Assembly (NCBI GenBank): GCA_949127675.1
Contig: CASBPY010000035.1
Span: 1-35,671 of the forward strand
Direction: 5' to 3'
DNA length: 35,671 bases
Origin: Synechococcales cyanobacterium PMM_0072
GTDB taxonomy: Bacteria; Cyanobacteriota; Cyanobacteriia; Cyanobacteriales; Chamaesiphonaceae
This document shows, piece after piece, positions 1-6,794 of the stretch. Positions within the stretch are counted from its first letter, which is position 1. Each line of letters starts with the position of its first letter. Both the position numbers and the translations under genes were made by a program. The notes under the pieces are model-generated. The model saw only the letters and a program-made list of their open reading frames with translations, was not told the origin of the DNA and made no database searches.

Positions 1-911
1 AGGGTAAGCTGATAGCTATAAGTCAGCATCAATCCCACCGAAACAATAGCAATAAAAAACTGACTCGGTAAGCCGAGGACTAATTGGGATATCAGGCTAT
101 GAAGCTGGCGGATATCCCCGAGCCGACTGACGACTTCCCCACTTCGATGGGCATCAAAATAGCTCATCGGCAACCGCAGCAGTTTGAAGCCATAATCGAG
201 ATTTAGTCCTAATTTCAGCCGTTGTCCAAAGTGGGCGATCAGATTTGACTGAATCAGTGTAATGATGCTCCGAAATACATTGAGCGCGATCGTGGCAATC
301 CCTACCGTCATCAATAATTGTCGATCACTCCGTACCAATACATCATCGGTGAGAATCTGCATGACGACAGGTAGCGTCAAAGCCAGCAGCCCCACCACGA
401 TATTAATCGCGATCGCTTGGAGAATAATCCCCTTGTACGGCAATACCCGCTTGAGAAACATCCCAAACCCGCCAATCTTGTCCTCTGGCTGCTCCCTAAA
501 CCGCACAGGATCGGGTTCTAGCAACAGCAAAACCCCATTCTGCCAATTTGTAATTAGCTCCTGATGAGTGATGTAGCGAATGCCATTGCCTGGATCCCCG
601 ATGATATATTTTTTACGCCGCTGACCATATAGTACGACCCAATGATTGCCTTGCCAGTGAATAATTGCTGGAAGAGGCGCAGCTTTAATATTCTCGAGCA
701 GTTCGGGTGTAGCCTTAACTGGACGGGCATTAAATCCCAATGCTTCTGCGCCCCGCCGCAATCCCAACAGAGTCGTACCGCGCGTCCCTGTCCCAACGGC
801 AGATCGACCGCGACTAATCGAAAAAGTGCGCCCATGATGTTTGGCAATGGTCGCCAGACAAGCTGCCCCACAGTCTTCTTCGCTGTGTTGACGGACAATT
901 GAGTATTTCAT
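1..911 (-). CDS. C39 peptidase-containing ABC transporter (double-glycine peptide exporter), C-terminal part cut by window edge
   Basis: Reverse-strand reading from ATG at 911 is open to position 1: MKYSIVRQHSEEDCGAACLATIAKHHGRTFSISRGRSAVGTGTRGTTLLGLRRGAEALGFNARPVKATPELLENIKAAPLPAIIHWQGNHWVVLYGQRRKKYIIGDPGNGIRYITHQE..., a C39 peptidase (Q..DCG..C, HW, DP) followed by hydrophobic ABC transmembrane segments. Absent from the ORF track because it is not closed in the window. Confidence 0.9.
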   Translation of the reverse strand, partial: MKYSIVRQHSEEDCGAACLATIAKHHGRTFSISRGRSAVGTGTRGTTLLGLRRGAEALGFNARPVKATPELLENIKAAPLPAIIHWQGNHWVVLYGQRRKKYIIGDPGNGIRYITHQELITNWQNGVLLLLEPDPVRFREQPEDKIGGFGMFLKRVLPYKGIILQAIAINIVVGLLALTLPVVMQILTDDVLVRSDRQLLMTVGIATIALNVFRSIITLIQSNLIAHFGQRLKLGLNLDYGFKLLRLPMSYFDAHRSGEVVSRLGDIRQLHSLISQLVLGLPSQFFIAIVSVGLMLTYSYQLT

Positions 912-1037
912 AAGATTTACCGCACGGCTCTATTAAAAATGCCAAGGATCGCGAGAAGCTATTTCTCATTGAAAAATAGCCTCTCGTTGGGATTGAGTAG
1001 ATCTGTGATTAGCCATTCGATCTAATCCAATCGCTCT

Positions 1038-1253
1038 CTACCTGCGGAAAAAATTGTATTGACCGATCGTGCCATTGGCACCGATGATAGTAGCGATATT
1101 TGTTTGTACTGCGATATTGTTAAGTACATTTATATTTATATTAGTATTTACCTGTGTGCGACCACCATTAATTTGATCTGATTGCTGGTCGTTTAACTCG
1201 ATCCATAATTCTTGATTAAGTTTATTGGTTTCGATTTGGTGATTTAAGATCAT
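1038..1253 (-). CDS. Double-glycine leader precursor peptide, divergent core (71 aa)
   Basis: Leader LWIELNDQQSDQINGG, then Asn/Ile-rich core RTQVNTNININVLNNIAVQTNIATIIGANGTIGQYNFFRR. Adjacent to the C39 transporter. Confidence 0.8.
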   Translation of the reverse strand: MILNHQIETNKLNQELWIELNDQQSDQINGGRTQVNTNININVLNNIAVQTNIATIIGANGTIGQYNFFRR

Positions 1254-1422
1254 GGTTTTACTCCAAAATTATATTGTTTTAAAGAATATTTTAAAACTAT
1301 CAATTGCCTCGTCCTAGTTAATTAATAAATAAGCTTTAGTCCGAAGACATTGTTATTGGTTAAAGTTTAACATACTAGGTATAGTAATCTAAAGTTTTAA
1401 AATATCTTCTGATAAGTTGCAA

Positions 1423-1629
1423 TTAAGCTATGTTGGTTTGAACAATTGCTACTCCAGCAGTATTGCCAAAACCAATAGCATTGCCACTAGCAATTACAAT
1501 GGCACCATTATTTTGATACGTCAGTTTAGAGAAAAATGAAGTATTAAAGGCAATTAAGCCACCATTAATAGCTTCTGTTTGAGTTTCGGTTAGTTCAGTC
1601 CAGAGATTTTGGGAATTACAAAATGTCAT
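1423..1629 (-). CDS. Double-glycine leader precursor peptide (68 aa), paralogue A
   Basis: LWTELTETQTEAINGG leader and 44-aa core LIAFNTSFFSKLTYQNNGAIVIASGNAIGFGNTAGVAIVQTNIA. RBS-like AGGAGCC upstream. Confidence 0.87.
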   Translation of the reverse strand: MTFCNSQNLWTELTETQTEAINGGLIAFNTSFFSKLTYQNNGAIVIASGNAIGFGNTAGVAIVQTNIA

Positions 1630-1805
1630 TACACTTGGCTCCTAAATTATATTTGTATTACGAGTGGGGATATTGTGAAACGCTCGATTGCAATCTAGAG
1701 CTAGCTATTTAACAATCAAACTTTAGCCCGATCGCTAAATTGACTATTGAAGTATCAGTCTCTAAATCTAACAATTTTAGTTTCACAACATCCTCTTATT
1801 TATTA

Positions 1806-2012
1806 TTAAGCTATGTTGGTTTGAACAATTGCTACTCCAGCAGCGTTGCCAAAACCCAGAGCGTTACCACTAGCAATCACCAGGGCACCATTATTTTGGT
1901 AAGTCAGTTTAGAAGCAATCGCAATATTAAAGGCAATTAAACCACCATTAATAGCTTCTGTTTGAGTTTCAGTTAGCTCAGTCCAGAGATGTTGAGAATT
2001 GTAAGATTTCAT
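1806..2012 (-). CDS. Double-glycine leader precursor peptide (68 aa), paralogue B
   Basis: Leader identical to 1423..1629 through LWTELTETQTEAINGG; near-identical 44-aa core; same upstream sequence TAGGAGCCAAGTGTAATG. Confidence 0.87.
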   Translation of the reverse strand: MKSYNSQHLWTELTETQTEAINGGLIAFNIAIASKLTYQNNGALVIASGNALGFGNAAGVAIVQTNIA

Positions 2013-2179
2013 TACACTTGGCTCCTAGAGTTTATATTTTTATTCAAAGGCTAGTTAAAATCATCGATTGCTATCTACAGCTAGATAGCTAAAAATCAAT
2101 ATTTAGTCTAGTTGCTAAATTTATCGATTAAATCTAACTCAGATGTAGCAATTTAGATTGATTGACTAGGCTCTTTCAA

Positions 2180-2386
2180 TTAAGCTACGTTGGTTTGAAC
2201 AACTCCAACACCACCAAAATTTAAAATACCAACTGCATTGCCGCTAAATGCAACAACTGCACCATTATTTTGGCTAGTTAATTTAGAGAGGACGGCAAAA
2301 TTTCCGATCACGACACCACCGTTGATAGATTCTGATTGAGTCTCAGTTAAGTCGTTCCAGAATTTAACAGATGTATTGTTAGTCAT
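2180..2386 (-). CDS. Double-glycine leader precursor peptide (68 aa), paralogue C
   Basis: FWNDLTETQSESINGG leader and 44-aa core with conserved SKLTSQNNGA and C-terminal VVQTNVA. Confidence 0.85.
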   Translation of the reverse strand: MTNNTSVKFWNDLTETQSESINGGVVIGNFAVLSKLTSQNNGAVVAFSGNAVGILNFGGVGVVQTNVA

Positions 2387-2472
2387 TGTTTTTTCCTAAA
2401 TTAAAGTGATTTGCTTGAAGCAATACAATCAATGTATGAGACTTTTTAAATGGTGTATATTCGATTTACGAC

Positions 2473-3702
2473 TTAGCAAAAATGAAAAAATTCGTTTTTA
2501 GAATACTTGGGAAAGAGAATCTGATGATACCAAGCACCTCCCACAACTCGATCGGATTGAGCATCATCAATCGACTGCCACAGTGGAGAATGCTGGCGGT
2601 TGAGCTGGCTCGATCTTTTCAAAGTCTCCGATGGTTTCTCACCAAATAACTGCTGATAATCCCGCGCAAACTTCCCCCCCTGAGTAAAACCATAATTCAT
2701 CATCACATCGACAACCTTGAGATCGCTGGTTGCTGCTTCTAATACCTGGCGAATCCGTTGCAAGCGGGTGTGAGTGACAAACCGCATCGGCGAACAGCCA
2801 CAGTGCTGGGCAAAAGCCTTCTGGAGCAGCCGCCCACATACTCCCGCTGCTGCGGCGATATCACCGAGATTGATATCTTCCTCAAGATGAGACTCAATGA
2901 ATGCTTGGGCTTTGCGGACATGACAGGCTAAGGCACCATCGTGTTGATATAGCAGCTCCTCGGAATAATTACTCAGCATCCCCTCAACTAAACAAGCTAA
3001 GAACGCCTTCTCTAACTTTCGCAGTACTAATGAGGAGAAATCTGCTAAATTGCTTTGTTTTGCTGCTTCCCACAGAAATTGGATTAACTTTTTGAGGCTC
3101 ATTCCGAACTCGTGGGTCAGATCGATCCTGGGCATAAATACTACTGGTTGTTTCAAAGATCGATTCAACAACTTACCAACAGCGGATTCGATCGACTTAA
3201 GATCGATCGAAATCAATAATGCTTCTCCTGTATCGCTAGCAATACTCTCCAACCTTTTACCTGGACTAATAATCGTGGCGGTATTGAGCGAACAACAAAA
3301 TGAATGGTCTAAATCGATCTTTTGGTCTAAGAAACCTGCTATTGCAATACAGATGATGTAGCGATCTTCTATTGCCTCTTGTTCTAGTTTAAATGCGCCT
3401 TCCCATTGGATCCTGATTAGAGCTAAATTGCTTGTACTAAGCAGATCTGTATCGAAGCGGCAATCTGTGAGCGGATCTTGCGGACTGATCCGGTGAGCAC
3501 CGATGACGTTTGCCAGCACTTCTTCCATTCTTGTATGACTAGAATTGGGTAGTGCCTGAAGACTATACTCAGCAGCAACTCGACTTTTGCGACGATGATA
3601 AGCTGATGTTTGATCTATTTCAATCTTCCCCTGGTTCAGAATTGTGACTCTGACCGGACGCGGCGGGGGCATTGATTCCACTTCAATCTTATGTTGTTGC
3701 AT
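2473..3702 (-). CDS. AraC-family transcriptional regulator with C-terminal double-glycine-leader-like tail
   Basis: C-terminal AraC HTH region (FIESHLEEDINLGDIAAAAGVCGRLLQKAFAQHCGCSPMRFVTHTRLQRIRQVLEAA...VVDVMMNYGFTQGGKFARDYQQLFGEKPSETL) followed by SPLWQSIDDAQSDRVVGGAWYHQILFPKYSKNEFFHFC. Confidence 0.88.
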   Translation of the reverse strand: MQQHKIEVESMPPPRPVRVTILNQGKIEIDQTSAYHRRKSRVAAEYSLQALPNSSHTRMEEVLANVIGAHRISPQDPLTDCRFDTDLLSTSNLALIRIQWEGAFKLEQEAIEDRYIICIAIAGFLDQKIDLDHSFCCSLNTATIISPGKRLESIASDTGEALLISIDLKSIESAVGKLLNRSLKQPVVFMPRIDLTHEFGMSLKKLIQFLWEAAKQSNLADFSSLVLRKLEKAFLACLVEGMLSNYSEELLYQHDGALACHVRKAQAFIESHLEEDINLGDIAAAAGVCGRLLQKAFAQHCGCSPMRFVTHTRLQRIRQVLEAATSDLKVVDVMMNYGFTQGGKFARDYQQLFGEKPSETLKRSSQLNRQHSPLWQSIDDAQSDRVVGGAWYHQILFPKYSKNEFFHFC

Positions 3703-4078
3703 CGGAAATTGTGGTAGGCGATTTTATGCCCCCACCTTTACATGATTTCTATATGACATCAATACGACAATTGGCTTGTATGTCATACTTATAATTCGAT
3801 TTCACTTACACTACTTTGACTCCTCACAAATGTGAGTATAGACAAAACGTAGTCCATGACTTATTTCAATTAAACCTCGACTAAAGTATATTGATGTAAT
3901 CACATTAATTTAACGTATAAAATCATACGGTTAATTTATGTGACTTTAACAGGTAGTTAAATGACGTACTGATGGCATGTATTAGTTGCAGAGTAAAGGA
4001 TTCAGGTGATAGCGACAATAAATACGAGCAGCGAAAAAAGTTAGTGAATGTCAGCAAAAGCTAATACATGTAGCGTGA

Positions 4079-4195
4079 GTCAAAATTCAGCGAACAGATG
4101 TAGTCCGAACTAAATTAGCGGATTTAGGTATTACCGAGCAAGATATTCTGGATGTACTCAGTTGGGCACGACAGTCTGACAATGAGCGGTTATGA
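4079..4195 (+). pseudogene. Possible degraded antitoxin/DNA-binding-type small gene remnant
   Basis: In-frame VKIQRTDVVRTKLADLGITEQDILDVLSWARQSDNERL* without a credible start (in-frame TGA just upstream). Composition resembles small cyanobacterial antitoxin C-termini. Confidence 0.3.
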
Positions 4196-4392
4196 CACAA
4201 GCGATTCGAGCTGTGATAGAACCTATTTTTGACATGAATTTGGAATTGTCCAGTCTTGTATAGGTTTTATCGAGCGGAATGATAGAATGTAAACAGTCAA
4301 AGAACTAAACTAAAATCAACAACCAAGGTAGTTCAATCCCATCTCAACAGTGAAACCCTCTTTGCCTACTTAACTTCTCTCCCCGTCTCCCC

Positions 4393-4986
4393 ATGCCAAA
4401 CCGAACTGCCACAGTCCATCGTCAAACTGGTGAAACTGATGTCACAGTCACGATCGATCTCGATGGTACTGGCACCTGTCACGCCCAGACAGGGATTCCC
4501 TTTCTCGATCACATGCTCCATCAGATCGCTGCTCACGGCTTATTCGATCTGCATATCGTCGCCACTGGAGACATCGAAATCGACGATCACCACACCAATG
4601 AAGATGTGGGCATCACCCTCGGTATGGCTCTAGGAAAAGCTCTCGGCGATCGCAAAGGTATCGTTCGCTTCGGGCATTTTGTCGCGCCCCTCGATGAAGC
4701 TCTCGTCCAAATTGCCCTTGATTTTTCGGGTCGTCCCCACCTTAGTTATGGTTTGACCATTCCCACCCAGCGCGTCGGTACCTACGATACTCAGCTAGTC
4801 CGTGAATTTTTTGTAGCGATCGTCAATCATAGCCTGATGACTCTCCACATTCGCCAGCTCGATGGCATCAATTCCCACCACATCATCGAAGCCACCTTCA
4901 AAGCCTTTGCCAAAGCCATGCGGATGGCTACAGAAGCGGATCTGCGTCGGATGGGAACGATTCCTAGCTCCAAAGGAGTGCTTTAG
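4393..4986 (+). CDS. hisB: Imidazoleglycerol-phosphate dehydratase
   Basis: Conserved [35 protein letters not shown] and [16 protein letters not shown] motifs. Confidence 0.97.
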   Translation: MPNRTATVHRQTGETDVTVTIDLDGTGTCHAQTGIPFLDHMLHQIAAHGLFDLHIVATGDIEIDDHHTNEDVGITLGMALGKALGDRKGIVRFGHFVAPLDEALVQIALDFSGRPHLSYGLTIPTQRVGTYDTQLVREFFVAIVNHSLMTLHIRQLDGINSHHIIEATFKAFAKAMRMATEADLRRMGTIPSSKGVL

Positions 4987-5100
4987 GCTTTAGTAATTGT
5001 TAAATATCTATGATCTTAATTATTTTCTAGATGTAGATAATATACGATCGAGATAGTTAAAGAATTTAATTATCAACCTATATTTGCAGGGGCTGAAGTT

Positions 5101-5241
5101 ATGAAAATTGCCACCATGCTCGATCGGTTTATCGGTTACTTTTCCGATGCAGCCGCCAGAATATTTGGACTTGATCGGAATCAATATCCTGCAACTGGTG
5201 TCCAACCATTTGAAGGTGAGATCGATAAAAAAAAAGATTAG
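5101..5241 (+). CDS. Small protein (46 aa), uncharacterised
   Basis: ATG at 5101 to TAG at 5239-5241: MKIATMLDRFIGYFSDAAARIFGLDRNQYPATGVQPFEGEIDKKKD. Below the ORF-track length cutoff. Amphipathic helix then YPATGVQPFEG. Lies just upstream of the Nif11-like gene. Confidence 0.6.
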   Translation: MKIATMLDRFIGYFSDAAARIFGLDRNQYPATGVQPFEGEIDKKKD

Positions 5242-5246
5242 TGTAG

Positions 5247-5275
5247 GGTGCGTTACTGCGCGAGCATAACGCACC
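5247..5275. repeat. Perfect inverted repeat GGTGCGTTA-N11-TAACGCACC
   Basis: 9-bp arms read directly (5247-5255 and 5267-5275). Resembles a common cyanobacterial dispersed palindrome. Confidence 0.7.
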
Positions 5276-5320
5276 AGCAAAGCTAATATAAGAGACTAGA
5301 AAAGAATAGGAATTTCAAAT

Positions 5321-5536
5321 ATGGCTTTAGATCAACTTGAGGCGTTTTTAAATAAAATGCAGTCTGAACCTGCACTTAAGAACGAAGTATCGGCAGCATC
5401 AACTGCGGATGATATTGCCCAGATAGCACTAAAGCTTGGCTTTGAATTTTCAGGTGATGAATTACTGAGAATGTCAGGAAAGAAATTTGGCAGAGTTACT
5501 GTTATGAAAACCGTTCTTCCTGGAGAGTATAATTAA
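5321..5536 (+). CDS. Nif11-like leader-domain small protein
   Basis: MALDQLEAFLNKMQSEPALKNEVSAASTADDIAQIALKLGFEFSGDELLRMSG... matches the Nif11 domain pattern (AFL.K...DPAL...A.....IA...GFEFS.DEL). Confidence 0.85.
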   Translation: MALDQLEAFLNKMQSEPALKNEVSAASTADDIAQIALKLGFEFSGDELLRMSGKKFGRVTVMKTVLPGEYN

Positions 5537-5686
5537 ATTCTTTTTGAATATCTGGTTGTAAAAGCATAGGAAGAATAAATACTATATCTTCTTCAAATCA
5601 AGATTATCTTTATTTGTTCCGATAAAATCGATTGTGTACGCTCTACAGCCGTACAATGATATAATATTTCTATCGATCGACTAAAA

Positions 5687-6010
5687 ATGATGGAAATAAA
5701 CACCGATTCAACCACTCAAACGAATAAGGTTGGTAAGAATGCACGGTTGGAAGCGCGTGTGACGCTAGAGCAAAAACAACTTATGGAAAGGGCTGCGGGT
5801 TTGCGCGGACAAAACTTAACTGAATTTATGATTTCAGTTTTAGCTGATGCGGCGACCCAGACTATTAAAGATCGTGAACTGATTGAACTAACCGAGCGAG
5901 ATCGGCTAGTATTTGCCGAAGCACTATTAAATCCCGCTCCTGCGAGCGAACAAGCGATTGCTGATGCAGGATGGTATGCCCAGGTGATAAGTAAACAGAG
6001 ATCGGATTAG
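5687..6010 (+). CDS. DUF1778 (TacA-type) antitoxin
   Basis: ARLEARVTLEQKQLMERAAGLRGQNLTEFMISVLADAA, ...LTERDRLVFAEALLNPAPAS. Overlaps the downstream GNAT gene. Confidence 0.88.
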   Translation: MMEINTDSTTQTNKVGKNARLEARVTLEQKQLMERAAGLRGQNLTEFMISVLADAATQTIKDRELIELTERDRLVFAEALLNPAPASEQAIADAGWYAQVISKQRSD

Positions 6011-6537
6011 TGCTAAATCCTGAATCTACTGACTTTTGCATCGAACTGCTTGCGTCCCATCACGATAAAGCAGCTTTTAGTTGTGGTAACGAACAACTGG
6101 ATCGTTATTTACAGGCTACTGCCACTCAAGATCGAAAGAGAAATATTGCCATTCCTTACGTTATTTACGACAAAGATCGTCAAAAAATAATTGGTTATTA
6201 TACCCTCTCGATGAGTGGTATAAATCTAGAAGAACTACCTCAAGATCTTGCTAAAAAACTTCCCAGATATCCCATTGTCGGGGTCAATCTAATTGGGAGA
6301 TTGGCAGTATCGAATAATTACCGAGGATATGGATGGGGAAAGTTGTTGATTTTAGATGCTCTATATCGCAGTCTAGATATCAGTAAATCTACTGCTTCTT
6401 TTGCTATAGTTGTAGAGGCAATTGATGATGATGCGGTCAGGTTCTATCAAAGATTCGATTTTCAAGCTTTTCCAGATCGAGCATTTAAGTTATTTCGGAC
6501 TATGACAAATATTCAGAGAGCTTTCGATCGACAGTAA
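6010..6537 (+). CDS. GNAT acetyltransferase toxin (TacT-like)
   Basis: F.CGNEQLDRYLQ...QD..R.IA..YVI, GRLAVSNNYRGYGWGKLLILDAL, RFYQRFDFQAFPD. GTG start overlapping the antitoxin stop. Confidence 0.88.
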   Translation: MLNPESTDFCIELLASHHDKAAFSCGNEQLDRYLQATATQDRKRNIAIPYVIYDKDRQKIIGYYTLSMSGINLEELPQDLAKKLPRYPIVGVNLIGRLAVSNNYRGYGWGKLLILDALYRSLDISKSTASFAIVVEAIDDDAVRFYQRFDFQAFPDRAFKLFRTMTNIQRAFDRQ

Positions 6538-6710
6538 CTGGTTTGTTAAATTACTATCGCACACGAAGATTTTCAGCGCACTACCGCCTTTTAGAGCAAA
6601 CCTGGGGTCGCGCATCACATAGGGCAGAATTTGCAGCAAAAAAATCTACTTGAGCTAAAAATAACGATCGATCTATTCCCCACGCCTAGATCGATAATCC
6701 GCGCCATTGT

Positions 6711-6752
6711 GTATCTACAGATACAAACCAGATCGAGAAATCTACATAGCCT
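6711..6752 (+). promoter_or_regulatory. Canonical NtcA-activated (class II) promoter: GTA-N8-TAC-N22-TAN3T
   Basis: GTATCTACAGATAC at 6711-6724, exactly 22 nt, then TAGCCT at 6747-6752. 43 bp before the nirB ATG. Confidence 0.85.
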
Positions 6753-6794
6753 ATTAATGAACGTGGGTTTATAGTAGACATAAGGATCATTGGC

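Noticed and set aside
262-902. ORF-track entries 262..564 (+), 554..898 (-) and 642..902 (+)
   Set aside because: They are off-frame or antisense to the genuine C39/ABC transporter reading frame (1..911, minus), which translates to recognisable domains.
1740-1940. ORF 1740..1940 (+)
   Set aside because: Antisense over precursor peptide B; low-complexity translation with no family features.
2639-3361. ORFs 2639..2839, 2739..2921, 2901..3095 and 3050..3361
   Set aside because: Overlap the AraC regulator out of frame or antisense; no recognisable domains.
4213-4260. TTGACA-like element with AACCTAT/ATAGGTT repeat upstream of hisB
   Set aside because: The spacing between TTGACA and the nearest -10-like hexamer is about 21-22 nt, too long for a standard sigma-70 promoter; left uncalled.
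5020-5280. ORF 5020..5280 (-)
   Set aside because: Runs antisense over the better-supported 46-aa ORF and a palindromic repeat.
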